A stretch of 64,000 nucleotides of DNA, from positions 297,770 through 361,769 of the forward strand of contig NZ_JACSPN010000001.1 of assembly GCF_015142735.1 (NCBI RefSeq), written 5' to 3'. The notes under the pieces are model-generated. The model was not told the DNA's origin and made no database searches. It saw only the letters and a program-made list of their open reading frames with translations. Shown here one piece after another: positions 1-9,712 of this stretch (positions are counted from its first letter, which is position 1; every line of letters starts with the position of its first letter). The position numbers and the translations under genes were made by a program. Origin of the DNA: Oerskovia douganii (GTDB lineage: Bacteria; Actinomycetota; Actinomycetes; Actinomycetales; Cellulomonadaceae).

Positions 1-13
1 AGGAGCACGGAGA

Positions 14-1417
14 ATGATCGAGCTGACTGCGGCGGAGGTCGCCGCAGCGACCGGTGGACGGCTGGTCGCCGACCCGGACGTGAGGGTGACCGGCTCGGTC
101 GTCGTCGACTCGCGGCAGGCGCAGGCGGGTTCGCTCTTCGTGGCGCTCCCCGGCGAGCACGTCGACGGGCACGACTTCGTGCCGGTGGCCGTGGGCAACG
201 GCGCGGCGCTCGTGCTGGCCTCCCGTGAGGTCGACGCGCCGGCCGTCGTCGTCGGGGACGTGCAGGCCGCGCTCGGTGCGCTGGCCCGCGAGGTCCTGCG
301 CCGCCTGCGCGCCGCGGGTGACGTGCAGGTCGTGGGCATCACGGGCTCCGTGGGCAAGACGACCACGAAGGACCTCCTGGGGCAGCTGCTCGCCCCGCAC
401 GGTCGGACAGTGGTCCCGCGCGGCTCGTTCAACAACGAGATCGGGCTGCCGCTGACCGTGCTCGAGGCGGACGCCTCGACCCGCTACCTCGTGCTGGAGA
501 TGGGGGCGAGCGGCATCGGGCACCTGACGTACCTGACGCAGATCGCGCCCCCGGACGTCTCGGTCGTGCTCGCGGTGGGCAGCGCCCACCTGGGCGAGTT
601 CGGTGGCATCGAGGCCGTGGCGACGGCCAAGTCGGAGATCGTCACGGGCCTGGCCCCGGGGGGGACTGCCGTCCTCAACGCCGACGACCTGAGGGTCGTC
701 GCGATGGCCGACGTGGCGCCCGGGCCCGTCGTGACGTTCGGGACCATCCCGGCGGCCGACGTGCGCGCCGAGAACATCGGGATGGACCGTTCGGGCTGCG
801 CGTCGTTCGACCTGCGCGTCCGGGGCGCGGAGCCCGTGACCCACCCCGTCCAGCTCCGCCTCGTGGGCGAGCACCACATCTCCAACGCGCTCGCCGCGGC
901 CGCGGCCGCGATCCAGGTCGGGCTCGACCCGCAGGCCGTCGCCGCCGGGCTGAACGAGGCGCCCGCGATCAGCCCGCACCGCATGGCGGTCACGCAGCGG
1001 GCCGACGGCATCACCGTGATCGACGACTCCTACAACGCCAACCCGGACTCCATGCGCGCCGCGCTCAAGGCCCTCGCGGTCATGGCGGGACGCGAGCGCC
1101 GCTCGGTCGCGGTCCTGGGCGAGATGCGAGAGCTCGGTCCCGACTCGCGCGCCGCTCACGACGAGATCGGTCGTCTCGTGGTCCGATTGAACATCAAGCT
1201 GCTCGTCGTGGTCGGTGAAGGCGCCGGCGGCATCCACGACGGCGCCACCCAAGAGGGGTCCTGGGGTGATGAGACTCGGTTCGTGCCGGACGTCGAGGCG
1301 GCGTCCGCGCTGCTGCGCGACGAGCTGCTGCCCGGCGACGTGGTCCTGGTGAAGTCCTCGAACGGCTCGGGCCTGTGGCGCCTGGGCGACGAGCTCGCGG
1401 GCGAGGTGCGCGCATGA
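14..1417 (+). CDS. murF: UDP-N-acetylmuramoyl-tripeptide--D-alanyl-D-alanine ligase (MurF)
   Basis: Last cytoplasmic Mur ligase: joins D-Ala-D-Ala to UDP-MurNAc-tripeptide using ATP. The 467-residue product has the usual family length. It has an N-terminal UDP-substrate domain (about 1-100), a central ATPase domain with P-loop GSVGKTTT at 111-118 and SFNNEIGLP at 138-146, and a C-terminal domain with [11 protein letters not shown] near 337-347. AGGAG lies at 1-5 and GGAGA at 9-13, just before the ATG. The stop overlaps mraY (ATGA), so the two are translationally coupled. The upstream partner, by synteny probably murE, lies outside the window. Identification is secure. Confidence 0.98.
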   Translation: MIELTAAEVAAATGGRLVADPDVRVTGSVVVDSRQAQAGSLFVALPGEHVDGHDFVPVAVGNGAALVLASREVDAPAVVVGDVQAALGALAREVLRRLRAAGDVQVVGITGSVGKTTTKDLLGQLLAPHGRTVVPRGSFNNEIGLPLTVLEADASTRYLVLEMGASGIGHLTYLTQIAPPDVSVVLAVGSAHLGEFGGIEAVATAKSEIVTGLAPGGTAVLNADDLRVVAMADVAPGPVVTFGTIPAADVRAENIGMDRSGCASFDLRVRGAEPVTHPVQLRLVGEHHISNALAAAAAAIQVGLDPQAVAAGLNEAPAISPHRMAVTQRADGITVIDDSYNANPDSMRAALKALAVMAGRERRSVAVLGEMRELGPDSRAAHDEIGRLVVRLNIKLLVVVGEGAGGIHDGATQEGSWGDETRFVPDVEAASALLRDELLPGDVVLVKSSNGSGLWRLGDELAGEVRA

Positions 1418-2514
1418 TCGCGATCCTGGTCTCCGCGTGCGTCTCGCTGCTCGTGGCCCTCCTGGGCACCCCGTTGTTCATCAAGTTCCTGATCCACCGC
1501 AACTACGGGCAGTTCGTCCGTCAGGACGGCCCGACGGCGCACTTCACCAAGCGCGGCACGCCCACCATGGGCGGGGTCGTCATCATCGGCGCGACCCTGG
1601 TCGGCTGGGCCATGTCCTACGTCGTGTCGTCGATCGTGTCGGACACGCCGCGGACGCCGAGCGTGTCCTCGCTCCTCGTGCTCTTCCTCATGACGGGGCT
1701 GGGGCTCGTCGGCTTCTTCGACGACTTCACCAAGATCCGCAAGCAGCGGAGCCTGGGTCTCTCGCCGCGCGCGAAGATCATCGGTCAGGGGGTCGTGGGC
1801 GTCACGTTCGCGGTCCTCGCGCTCCAGTTCCCCAACGAGAACTTCCGGACGCCCGCCTCGACGCACATCTCGTTCCTGCGCGACACCAACATCGACCTCG
1901 CGTTCGCCGGGGCGACGGTCGGGCTGATCCTCTTCGTCCTGTGGGCGAACTTCCTGATCACGGCGTGGTCGAACGCGGTCAACCTCACCGACGGCCTCGA
2001 CGGCCTGGCCACGGGCGTGTCCGTGATCGTGTTCGGGAGCTACATCCTGGTGAGCATCTGGCAGCTCAACCAGAGCTGCCAGATCCTCGACGCCGCCGGT
2101 CCCCGCTGCTACGAGGTCCGGGACCCGCAGGACCTGGCGATCGTCGCGGCCGCGATCATGGGCGCGTGCGTCGGGTTCCTGTGGTGGAACGCGAGCCCCG
2201 CGAAGATCTTCATGGGCGACACGGGCTCGCTCGCTCTGGGCGGCGCGCTGGCCGGTCTGACGATCCTGTCCCGCACCGAGGTCCTCGCGGTCATCATCGG
2301 CGGCCTGTTCGTCATCATCGTGCTGTCCGACGTGATCCAGATCGGGTACTTCAAGATGACCGGCAAGCGGGTCTTCAAGATGGCGCCCCTGCACCACCAC
2401 TTCGAGCTCTCGGGCTGGGGCGAGGTGACGATCGTCATCAGGTTCTGGCTGATCGCCGGCCTCTTCGCAGGCCTGGGGCTGGGGATCTTCTACGCGGAAT
2501 GGGTGGTCAGCTAG
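1414..2514 (+). CDS. mraY: Phospho-N-acetylmuramoyl-pentapeptide-transferase (MraY)
   Basis: Integral membrane enzyme that moves phospho-MurNAc-pentapeptide onto undecaprenyl phosphate, making lipid I. The 366 residues are mostly hydrophobic, consistent with about ten membrane segments. Visible family motifs are the Asp-rich FFDDFTK near 105, [12 protein letters not shown] near 190 and HHHFELSGW near 328. The ATG at 1414 overlaps the murF stop as ATGA; an earlier in-frame ATG at 1375 would add 13 Arg-rich residues inside murF and is unlikely. The stop overlaps the GTG of murD by one base. It lies in the dcw operon, so its lipid I product feeds MurG encoded 3 kb downstream. Confidence 0.98.
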   Translation: MIAILVSACVSLLVALLGTPLFIKFLIHRNYGQFVRQDGPTAHFTKRGTPTMGGVVIIGATLVGWAMSYVVSSIVSDTPRTPSVSSLLVLFLMTGLGLVGFFDDFTKIRKQRSLGLSPRAKIIGQGVVGVTFAVLALQFPNENFRTPASTHISFLRDTNIDLAFAGATVGLILFVLWANFLITAWSNAVNLTDGLDGLATGVSVIVFGSYILVSIWQLNQSCQILDAAGPRCYEVRDPQDLAIVAAAIMGACVGFLWWNASPAKIFMGDTGSLALGGALAGLTILSRTEVLAVIIGGLFVIIVLSDVIQIGYFKMTGKRVFKMAPLHHHFELSGWGEVTIVIRFWLIAGLFAGLGLGIFYAEWVVS

Positions 2515-4025
2515 TGCCCGACGCGACCCCTGCTGAGGGTGACGCCTCGTCGGGAGGGGTCCCGGCCTCGGCCGCGCCCCACGCACTGACCGTCCCGTGG
2601 GAGCGGGCGCGGGTCCTGGTGGCCGGTCTCGGTGTCTCGGGCCGGGCCGCCGTCGAGGCTCTGAGGCCGAGGGTCTCCGCGGTCGTCACGGTCGACAGGT
2701 CTGCCCCCGACGCCGACCTGCAGGACGGGTCCCAGGTGGACCTGGGGGCGATCGACCTGGTGGTCGCGTCGCCGGGCTGGGCGCCGTCGTCGGACCTGCT
2801 GGTCGCGGCGCAGGCAGCCGGTGTGCCCGTCTGGAGCGAGGTCGAGCTCGCCTGGCAGCTGCGGACCGTGCGGGCGGACGGCTCGTCCGCCCCGTGGCTC
2901 GCGATCACCGGGACGAACGGCAAGACCACCACGGTCGAGATGCTCACGTCGATCCTCTCGGCCGCGGGCCTGCGGGCCGCGGCCGTGGGCAACGTCGGGA
3001 CCCCCGTGGTGAGCGCAGCCCTCGACCCGGACCTCGACGTGCTCGCGGTCGAGCTCTCGAGCTTCCAGCTCCATTTCACGCACAGCATGTCGGCCCAGGC
3101 CGCGGCGGTCCTCAACGTCGCGCCCGACCACCTCGACTGGCACGGCTCGCTCGAGGCCTACGCGGCCGACAAGGGCCGGATCTACGAGCGCGCGCAGGTC
3201 GCGTGCGTCTACAACGTCGCGGACCCCCGGACCGAGCACCTCGTCCGGGAGGCCGACGTCGAGGAGGGGGCGCGGGCGATCGGGTTCACGGTCGGTGCAC
3301 CCGCCCGGGCCCAGCTCGGCGTGATCGAGGACGTCCTGGTGGACCGCGCGTTCCACACCGCTCCCGACGACCCGGCACGGCACCGCACCGCCCAGGAGCT
3401 CGCGACGTTCGCGGACCTCGCGCACCTCGCCGGGCCCGACGGGGTGGTGCCGGTCCACGTGGTCGCCAACGCCCTCGCGGCCGCGGCGCTCGCCAGGGCG
3501 CACGGGGTCGACGCGCGTGCCGTCCGGGACGGCCTGCGCACGTTCAGCCCGGGGGAGCACCGCATCCAGCGGGTGGCGACGCTCGACGACGTCTCGTACG
3601 TCGACGACTCGAAGGCCACCAACGCGCACGCCGCGTCCGCGGCGCTGGGGGCGTTCCCCGCGGGCACCGTGGTCTGGGTCGCGGGCGGACTCGCCAAGGG
3701 GGCCACGTTCGACGAGCTGGTCCGCGCGCGCGCCTCGCGGCTGCGTGCCGTCGTCCTGATCGGTGCCGATCCTGAGCCTCTCGCGGGTGCTCTGGCCCGA
3801 CACGCACCCGATGTCCCCGTGGTCCGCGTCGATCCCGGTGACACTGGGACGGTGATGCAACGAGCCGTCTCCAGCGCCCAGGGCCTCGCCGCCCCCGGGG
3901 ACACGGTCCTGCTCGCGCCCGCGTGCGCGTCGATGGACCAGTTCGCGTCCTACGCCGCGCGCGGCGAGGCCTTCGTCCGGGCCGTGCGCGACCTGACCGT
4001 CTCCGAGATCGAGCGCGAGAGGTAG
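2514..4025 (+). CDS. murD: UDP-N-acetylmuramoyl-L-alanine--D-glutamate ligase (MurD)
   Basis: Adds D-glutamate to UDP-MurNAc-L-Ala in the cytoplasm. The start is GTG 2514, sharing a base with the mraY stop (TAGTG); this gives 503 residues. About 30 N-terminal residues rich in Ala, Gly and Ser precede the nucleotide-binding fold VLVAGLGVSGRAAVE. The central ATPase has P-loop GTNGKTTT near 133-140, the PDHLDWHGS motif follows, and the C-terminal domain carries DDSKATNAHA near 363. The order murF-mraY-murD-ftsW-murG-murC is the standard dcw order. The frame stays open far upstream through mraY, but that part is mraY read in another frame. Confidence 0.97.
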   Translation: MPDATPAEGDASSGGVPASAAPHALTVPWERARVLVAGLGVSGRAAVEALRPRVSAVVTVDRSAPDADLQDGSQVDLGAIDLVVASPGWAPSSDLLVAAQAAGVPVWSEVELAWQLRTVRADGSSAPWLAITGTNGKTTTVEMLTSILSAAGLRAAAVGNVGTPVVSAALDPDLDVLAVELSSFQLHFTHSMSAQAAAVLNVAPDHLDWHGSLEAYAADKGRIYERAQVACVYNVADPRTEHLVREADVEEGARAIGFTVGAPARAQLGVIEDVLVDRAFHTAPDDPARHRTAQELATFADLAHLAGPDGVVPVHVVANALAAAALARAHGVDARAVRDGLRTFSPGEHRIQRVATLDDVSYVDDSKATNAHAASAALGAFPAGTVVWVAGGLAKGATFDELVRARASRLRAVVLIGADPEPLAGALARHAPDVPVVRVDPGDTGTVMQRAVSSAQGLAAPGDTVLLAPACASMDQFASYAARGEAFVRAVRDLTVSEIERER

Positions 4026-4029
4026 CCCG

Positions 4030-5664
4030 GTGGCCCAGACGACGAGCGGGCGCGGGCCTGCGTCCCGCTCGGCCGCGGGCCGCTCCACGCCGAAGCAGCC
4101 TGCGTCGGGTGCCGCCCGGCCGGGGGCCGCTCGCCAGGGGGGCGAGGGGGACGCCCGTCCGGCCAGGACGGCGCCTCGGAACCCGGCGAGGACGAAGGGC
4201 GCCCAGGACGACTCCCGGGCGCGGTCCGTGAAGCCTGCGGCCGGCCCGTCCTCGGGCACGCCGCGCGCTGCCGGTGCCTCGACGAGCGCGTCGGGCAAGC
4301 GGCCGACCAGCACGGCTGCGGGCGGGATCCCCGGTGCCCGCAAGGGCGCCACCCCCGGCCCGAGGAAGCCGCGCACCCGTCGTCCTGCGGGCACCAAGAC
4401 CTCGGGTGTCGAGGAGCGCGACTGGCTCGGCCAGTGGAACAGCGCCGTGACGAGCTACTACCTCCTGGTCGGGGCGACGACGCTGCTCGCGATCATCGGC
4501 CTCGTCATGGTGCTCTCGAGCTCGGCGGTCACGGAGATCGCCGCCGGGAACTCCCCGTACAAGGCCTTCTGGACACAGGCCCAGTTCGCGCTCATGGGAC
4601 TGCCTGTGCTGCTCGTCGCGAGCAGGTTGCCCCCCGGGTTCTACCGCCACGCCGCCTGGCCCCTCCTGGTGGTCGCGGTCGCGCTGCAGGCGCTGATCTT
4701 CAGCCCGCTCGGGTACGCGGTGGGCGGAAACCTCAACTGGCTCAACTTCGGGTCGTTCATGGTCCAGCCCTCCGAGCCTGCCAAGCTCGCGCTCGCGGTC
4801 TGGCTCGGTCTGGTCCTCGGGCGCAAGCAGCGACTGCTGGGCTCGTGGAAGCACGCGATCGTGCCGGCCGTGCCAGGGGCCCTGCTCGTGATGGGGCTGG
4901 TCGTGGCGGGGCACGACCTGGGGACCATGCTCGTCCTCCTGATCCTGGTCGCGGGGGCGTTCCTCGTCGCCGGGGTCGACTGGAAGCTGCTGGCCCTGGC
5001 AGGGGTCGTGTCGGCGGCGGTCGTCGGGATCGGGTTCGTGGCCCTCCAGGAAGGGTCGAACCGCATGAACCGCTTCTTCGCCATGTACTCCGGGGTGTGC
5101 GACACGGCCGACGCGAACGCGGGGACGACCGAGTGCTACCAGACGATCCACGGCCTGTGGGCCCTGGGGACGGGTGGGCTCGGTGGTGTGGGGCTCGGCG
5201 CGAGCCGCGAGAAGTGGAGCTACCTGCCGGAGGCGCACAACGACTTCATCTTCGGGGTCATCGGCGAGGAGCTCGGTCTGCTCGGCACGCTCCTGGTCCT
5301 CGCGCTGTTCGCGGTGCTGGGGCTCGCGATGAGCCGTGTCATCCGTCGCCACCCGGACCCGTTCGTCAAGATCACGACCGCCGGCATCGCCTGCTGGATC
5401 GTGGGCCAGGCCCTGATCAACATCGGGGTCGTGATCGGGCTGGTCCCCGTGATCGGGGTCCCGCTGCCGCTGGTCTCCTCGGGCGGGTCGGCCCTCATCA
5501 CGACCATGGCGGCCCTGGGCGTCGTGATCTCGTTCGCGCGGGACGAGCCCGGTGCCCGCGAGGCGCTCAGCGCGCGGGGGAGCGTGGTGCGCAGGTCGCT
5601 CGCCGTCGTCGGGCACACGGGGCGGCGAGCCCTTCCACGACGTCGCCGGCCCCAGACCCGGTGA
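4030..5664 (+). CDS. ftsW: Septal peptidoglycan glycosyltransferase FtsW (SEDS family)
   Basis: SEDS-family membrane protein that polymerises lipid II at the septum with its partner class B PBP. The GTG start lies 4 nt after the murD stop. The first about 135 residues are a hydrophilic, Arg/Pro/Ala/Gly/Ser-rich tail with no membrane segment; the SEDS core then starts near YYLLVGATTLLAIIGLVMVLS and carries about ten membrane segments. The periplasmic-loop motif LPEAHNDFIFGVIGEELG is present, as is PLPLVSSGGSA near the end. At 544 residues it is longer than the usual 400-odd, and the excess is the cytoplasmic N-terminal tail. RodA is the alternative, but the dcw position points to FtsW. Confidence 0.95.
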   Translation: MAQTTSGRGPASRSAAGRSTPKQPASGAARPGAARQGGEGDARPARTAPRNPARTKGAQDDSRARSVKPAAGPSSGTPRAAGASTSASGKRPTSTAAGGIPGARKGATPGPRKPRTRRPAGTKTSGVEERDWLGQWNSAVTSYYLLVGATTLLAIIGLVMVLSSSAVTEIAAGNSPYKAFWTQAQFALMGLPVLLVASRLPPGFYRHAAWPLLVVAVALQALIFSPLGYAVGGNLNWLNFGSFMVQPSEPAKLALAVWLGLVLGRKQRLLGSWKHAIVPAVPGALLVMGLVVAGHDLGTMLVLLILVAGAFLVAGVDWKLLALAGVVSAAVVGIGFVALQEGSNRMNRFFAMYSGVCDTADANAGTTECYQTIHGLWALGTGGLGGVGLGASREKWSYLPEAHNDFIFGVIGEELGLLGTLLVLALFAVLGLAMSRVIRRHPDPFVKITTAGIACWIVGQALINIGVVIGLVPVIGVPLPLVSSGGSALITTMAALGVVISFARDEPGAREALSARGSVVRRSLAVVGHTGRRALPRRRRPQTR

Positions 5665-5717
5665 CGGGCACGCGGGCCCGCGCCCCGCGGGCGGACGACC
5701 GGTGCGCCCGGCGCGGC

Positions 5718-5723
5718 TACTCT
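5718..5723 (+). promoter_or_regulatory. Candidate -10 element for murG
   Basis: TACTCT lies in the 117-nt gap between ftsW and murG, the only sizeable gap in this part of the cluster. The same hexamer precedes the DksA/TraR-like gene. No convincing -35 is visible. It would give a roughly 50-nt leader containing the AGGACAG ribosome-binding sequence near 5764-5770. It is a possible internal promoter of the dcw operon. Confidence 0.35.
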
Positions 5724-5781
5724 CAGGTCCCGGACCTCTCCGGGACGGACATCAGCGACAGCAAGGACAGGTGACAGGTAC

Positions 5782-6906
5782 GTGGTGAGCTCTTCAGTCG
5801 GCTCGGTGGTGCTCGCAGGCGGCGGGACGGCGGGGCACGTCAACCCGCTCCTCGCGGTCGCGGACGAGCTGCGCGCACGCAACCCCGAGGCGGTCGTGAC
5901 CGTGCTCGGGACGGAGAGCGGCCTCGAGGCGGACCTGGTGCCCGCGCGCGGCTACCCGCTGCGGTTCGTGCCCAAGGTGCCGATGCCGCGGCGTCCGAGC
6001 GGCGAGTGGGTCGCGCTGCCGGGCAAGCTCAAGGCGGCGGTCGACGCCGCGGGTGCGGTGATCGACGAGACCCGGGCGGAGGTCGTGGTGGGGTTCGGCG
6101 GGTACGTCTCGACGCCCGCGTACATCGCGGCGAACCGCCGCGGCGTGCCCATCGTGATCCACGAGCAGAACGCCCGGCCCGGTCTCGCCAACCGGGCGGG
6201 TGCCCGGTGGGCGAGGTACGTCGCGCTCACGTTCGAGGGGACGCCGCTCAAGGGCGGGGTCGTCACGGGCCTGCCGCTGCGGTGGGAGATCGCCGACCTG
6301 GTCCGCGACCGCGGGGTCGACGGCCCGACGGTCCGGGCCAACGCGGCGTCGTCGCTGGGCCTGGACCCCGCACGGCCCACCGTGGTCGTCACGGGCGGGT
6401 CGCTCGGTGCGCAGAGCCTCAACGAGGCGATGTCGGGCGCGGCGCGCGAGGTCCTCGCGACCGGTGCGCAGGTGCTGCACCTGACGGGCAAGGGCAAGGC
6501 GGACGCGGTGCGGGCGGCCGTGGCGGGGCTCCCCGGCTACGACGTGCGCGAGTACCTGTCGGAGATGCACCTCGCCTACGCGGTCGCTGACCTGGTGGTC
6601 TGCCGATCGGGGGCGGGGACGGTCAGCGAGCTCGCCGCGCTGGGGATCCCCGCGGTGTACGTCCCCCTGCCCATCGGGAACGGTGAGCAGCGGCTGAACG
6701 CGGCCCCGCTGGTACGGGCGGGGGGCGGGATCCTGGTCGACGACGAGGCGTTCACCTCGCAGTGGGTGGCCGCGAACGTGCCGGCGCTCGTGACGGACGC
6801 GGACCGGCTGCGCACCATGGCGGCGCTCGCGTCGCGGGCCGGGCTCCCGGACGCGGCGGCCCGGGTCGCGGACCTGGTCGAGAAGGCCGCGGGGGTCGTC
6901 CGATGA
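5782..6906 (+). CDS. murG: UDP-N-acetylglucosamine--N-acetylmuramyl-(pentapeptide) pyrophosphoryl-undecaprenol GlcNAc transferase (MurG)
   Basis: Peripheral inner-membrane GT-B glycosyltransferase that converts lipid I to lipid II. The 374 residues start with VVLAGGGTAGHVNPLLAVAD, the glycine-rich lipid-I-binding loop. The middle carries HEQNARPGLANR, and the C-terminal half has TGGSLGAQSLN and the donor-binding CRSGAGTVSELAALG with P-L-P near 290. The two tandem GTG codons at 5782 and 5785 are alternative starts differing by one residue; AGGACAG upstream fits either. The stop overlaps murC as ATGA. It is downstream of MraY in the pathway and adjacent to FtsW, which uses its product. Confidence 0.97.
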   Translation: MVSSSVGSVVLAGGGTAGHVNPLLAVADELRARNPEAVVTVLGTESGLEADLVPARGYPLRFVPKVPMPRRPSGEWVALPGKLKAAVDAAGAVIDETRAEVVVGFGGYVSTPAYIAANRRGVPIVIHEQNARPGLANRAGARWARYVALTFEGTPLKGGVVTGLPLRWEIADLVRDRGVDGPTVRANAASSLGLDPARPTVVVTGGSLGAQSLNEAMSGAAREVLATGAQVLHLTGKGKADAVRAAVAGLPGYDVREYLSEMHLAYAVADLVVCRSGAGTVSELAALGIPAVYVPLPIGNGEQRLNAAPLVRAGGGILVDDEAFTSQWVAANVPALVTDADRLRTMAALASRAGLPDAAARVADLVEKAAGVVR

Positions 6907-8399
6907 CGGGGCAGGACGGTCTCGCGACGCCGCCGACGCTCGAGGAGCTCGGCACGGTCCACCTCGTGGGGATCGGCGGTGCGGGCATGTCGGTGGTGGC
7001 CCGGTTGCTCGCCGCGCGCGGCGTGCGCGTGCAGGGGTCGGACGCCAGGGACAGCGCGGTGGTCGAGGCGCTGCGCGCCGACGGCGTCGCGGTCCACGTG
7101 GGGCATGACGCCGGCAACGTCGAGGGCGCGGACACGCTCGTGCTCTCGAGCGCGGTGCGACCCGACAACCCGGAGCTGGTCGCGGCGCGGGCCGCGGGCC
7201 TGCGCGTGCTGCACCGCTCGGAGGCGCTCGCCGCGCTCATGGCGCTGGGGCGGTCGGTCGCGGTCGCGGGCGCGCACGGCAAGACCACGACGTCGGCCAT
7301 GGTCGCGACGACCCTGCGGGCGGCCGGTCTGGACCCGTCGTTCGCGATCGGCGGCTCGGTCATCACGAGCGACGGTGCGATCCCCGGGGGCCACCTGGGT
7401 TCCGGCGACGTCGTGGTCGCCGAGGCCGACGAGTCCGACGGTTCGTTCCTCAACTACGCGCCGACGATCGCGGTCGTGCTGAACGTCGAGCCCGACCACC
7501 TGGACCACTACGGTTCGCGCGAGGCGTTCGAGCGGGCGTTCGTCGACTTCGCGCGGCGCATCGCGCCGGACGGTTGGCTGGTCGCGTGCCAGGACGACCC
7601 GGGGGCGCGCGCCCTCGCGGACGCGCACCGTGCGGCGGGCGGCAGGGTCGTCACGTACGGCACGTCGCCGGGCAGCGACGTGCTCCTGCAGGACGTCCGG
7701 CCCGACGGCGTCGCGGGGGTCGCCGCGCGCCTCACCGTGGCCGGTGGTCCGGACGGGCCCACCGGTGCGCCGGAGGGCCTGCCCGGGGCCGGGACGCTCG
7801 ACCTGCGCCTGCAGGTCCCCGGTGCGCACAACGCGCTCAACGCGGCGGCAGCGGTCGCGACCGCGGTCCTGCTGGGTGTGGGCGTCGAGGAGGCGGTGAC
7901 GGGTGTCGGTGAGTTCCTGGGGACCGGCCGACGGTTCGAGGCCCGGGGCGAGGCGGGGGGCGTGCGGGTCGTCGACGACTACGCGCACCACCCGACCGAG
8001 GTCGCGGCGCTGCTGACCGCGGCGCGCCCCGTGGCCGCCGGGGGGCGCGTGCTGGTCCTGTTCCAGCCGCACCTGTACTCGCGGACGCGATCGTTCGCGC
8101 AGGAGTTCGCCGACGCGCTGGCACTCGCGGACGAGGTGGTCGTCACGGGCGTCTACGCGGCCCGCGAGGACCTCGACCCCAGCACGGGGTCGTGGACGAT
8201 CGTGGACCTGATGCCGGAGGGCGCGGCCAGGGGCGTCGAGGACCGGGTCGTCGCCGCGCGCGAGCTGGCCGCCGTGGCGCGTCCCGGTGACCTGCTGCTG
8301 ACGGTGGGGGCCGGTGACGTGACCGAGCTCGGCGCGGTGGTCCTCGAGGAGCTCGCCGCGCGCGACGTCCCGAGGCCCACCGGGGAGGCCGAGGACTGA
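6903..8399 (+). CDS. murC: UDP-N-acetylmuramate--L-alanine ligase (MurC)
   Basis: First Mur ligase, attaching L-Ala to UDP-MurNAc. The ATG at 6903 overlaps the murG stop, giving 498 residues. The Rossmann-type N-terminal domain shows VHLVGIGGAGMSVVARLL, the P-loop GAHGKTTT sits near 123-130, then EADESDGSF and LNVEPDHLDHYG, and the C-terminal domain has DDYAHHPTEV and FQPHLYSRT, all diagnostic of MurC rather than MurD/E/F. A longer open frame begins inside murG, but the murG-overlapping ATG is the natural start. The stop overlaps the ftsQ ATG (TGATG). Confidence 0.97.
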   Translation: MTGQDGLATPPTLEELGTVHLVGIGGAGMSVVARLLAARGVRVQGSDARDSAVVEALRADGVAVHVGHDAGNVEGADTLVLSSAVRPDNPELVAARAAGLRVLHRSEALAALMALGRSVAVAGAHGKTTTSAMVATTLRAAGLDPSFAIGGSVITSDGAIPGGHLGSGDVVVAEADESDGSFLNYAPTIAVVLNVEPDHLDHYGSREAFERAFVDFARRIAPDGWLVACQDDPGARALADAHRAAGGRVVTYGTSPGSDVLLQDVRPDGVAGVAARLTVAGGPDGPTGAPEGLPGAGTLDLRLQVPGAHNALNAAAAVATAVLLGVGVEEAVTGVGEFLGTGRRFEARGEAGGVRVVDDYAHHPTEVAALLTAARPVAAGGRVLVLFQPHLYSRTRSFAQEFADALALADEVVVTGVYAAREDLDPSTGSWTIVDLMPEGAARGVEDRVVAARELAAVARPGDLLLTVGAGDVTELGAVVLEELAARDVPRPTGEAED

Positions 8400-9490
8400 T
8401 GCGCCCACCGTCGCGCCCTCGACCGGCGGCCCCCCGGCCGTCCGCCCGTCCTGCCGGTCCCGCTCAGCCGGGGCCGGGGCCGGGGCCAGGGCCGGGGGCG
8501 TCCGGTCGTCCTGGGGAGCGGTCGGGAGCGACGGACGGCGGCGGGGCTGTGCCGAGAGCCGGTCGCGCCGCGGTCCCGGTCGCTGACGACGAGACCGTGA
8601 CGCAGCCGCTCGTGCTCCGGGGGAGCGAGCTGGTGCCGGCCGGCGACGCCCGCCCGGCCCAGGGGGCGACGCGCGAGCCGTCGTCGACGGGGCCGCTGCC
8701 GCTCGTCCGGCCGCAGGGCGTGGGTCGGGGGGCCCGACCCGTCGACCGGGTGGTCTCGACCGGGATGGCCGATCGGCTCGCGGAGAAGGCCGCGATGCGT
8801 CGGCACCGGCTCCGGACCCGGATCCTGGCCTGGTCCGCGGCCGTGGCCGTGGTCGTGGCGGGGGTGTGGGTCGTGATGTTCTCTCCCGTGCTCGGGACGG
8901 ACCCGGCGAAGGTCTCGATCACGGGGGAGGGGACGGTGATCGACCTCGCGCAGGTCCAGGGGGTCGTCTCGGGGGCCGCGGGGGTGCCCTTGCCCCGGGT
9001 GGACACGATCGGCCTGCGCGACGAGATCCTCGGGCTCAACGGTGTGCGTGACGTGCAGATCCTCCGGGCCTGGCCCGACGGCCTGACGGTGACCCTCGAG
9101 TCGAGGGAGCCCGTGGCCGCGGTCCCGGACGAGGGGCGTTTCGCGCTGCTCGACCGCGACGGCGTGCGGGTGGCGACGGTCGATGCCGTGCCGGACGGGC
9201 TGCCGGAGATCGGCGTGACGCTCGACGAGCAGGGGGCACGGTCCTTGCGGGCGGCCCGCATCGTGCTCAACGTGCTGCCGCCCGAGCTGCGGGCCGAGGT
9301 CGCGGAGGTCACGGCCCAGACCCAGGACGCGGTCGAGATGACGTTGCGTGACGGCGCGGTGGTCGAGTGGGGCAACGAGGAGGACGCGGCGCTCAAGGTC
9401 AAGGTGCTCCAGGCCCTGCGGGCGCTGCCCGACAACCAGGGCGTGAGGCTCTTCGACGTGTCGGCGCCCACGATGCCGATCACGCAGTGA
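8399..9490 (+). CDS. ftsQ: Cell division protein FtsQ (POTRA-domain bitopic protein)
   Basis: Bitopic divisome scaffold that, in characterised species, bridges FtsZ-linked proteins to the FtsW/FtsI synthase. The 363 residues fall into a long Pro/Arg/Ala/Gly-rich cytoplasmic tail (about 1-140), one membrane segment (about ILAWSAAVAVVVAGVWVVMF, 142-161), and an extracytoplasmic part. That part starts with the POTRA motif VSITGEGTVIDLAQVQGV and continues into the FtsQ/DivIB beta domain. The start codon shares a base with the murC stop. The N-terminal tail is much longer than in E. coli FtsQ and compositionally like the FtsW tail. A 222-bp gap with the ftsZ control region follows. Confidence 0.93.
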   Translation: MRPPSRPRPAAPRPSARPAGPAQPGPGPGPGPGASGRPGERSGATDGGGAVPRAGRAAVPVADDETVTQPLVLRGSELVPAGDARPAQGATREPSSTGPLPLVRPQGVGRGARPVDRVVSTGMADRLAEKAAMRRHRLRTRILAWSAAVAVVVAGVWVVMFSPVLGTDPAKVSITGEGTVIDLAQVQGVVSGAAGVPLPRVDTIGLRDEILGLNGVRDVQILRAWPDGLTVTLESREPVAAVPDEGRFALLDRDGVRVATVDAVPDGLPEIGVTLDEQGARSLRAARIVLNVLPPELRAEVAEVTAQTQDAVEMTLRDGAVVEWGNEEDAALKVKVLQALRALPDNQGVRLFDVSAPTMPITQ

Positions 9491-9712
9491 GGCGCGCGTG
9501 CGCGCGGGGCGCGTCCGGGGTCTTCGGAGGCGTCCAGGTCGCGCCCGGCAGGGTGTGACGTGGGCCATGGCACAGGTTTTCGCCGACACGCGCGGGCGGG
9601 TCGTTGATACGGCAGGGGCGGGCACCTACCGTCGACACAGCACAACCTGACATAACTATAACCCTCTAGTTGAGGGTGAAGGTTGAGGGCTACAGGATCG
9701 AGAGGCATTGAC
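9491..9712 (+). promoter_or_regulatory. ftsZ promoter and leader region
   Basis: Non-coding gap before ftsZ, containing an A/T island (9650-9662, with TATAAC at 9657-9662 as a -10 candidate) inside GC-rich DNA. Just downstream are an inverted repeat ACCCTC-N5-GAGGGT (9661-9677) and an 8-bp direct repeat GTTGAGGG at 9669-9676 and 9682-9689. Two GACAC pentamers (9585-9589, 9634-9638) match the short core reported for WhiA binding. GAGAGG at 9700-9705 is the ribosome-binding site. The region therefore looks like the strong separate ftsZ promoter common in actinobacteria; no exact transcription start can be assigned. Confidence 0.6.
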
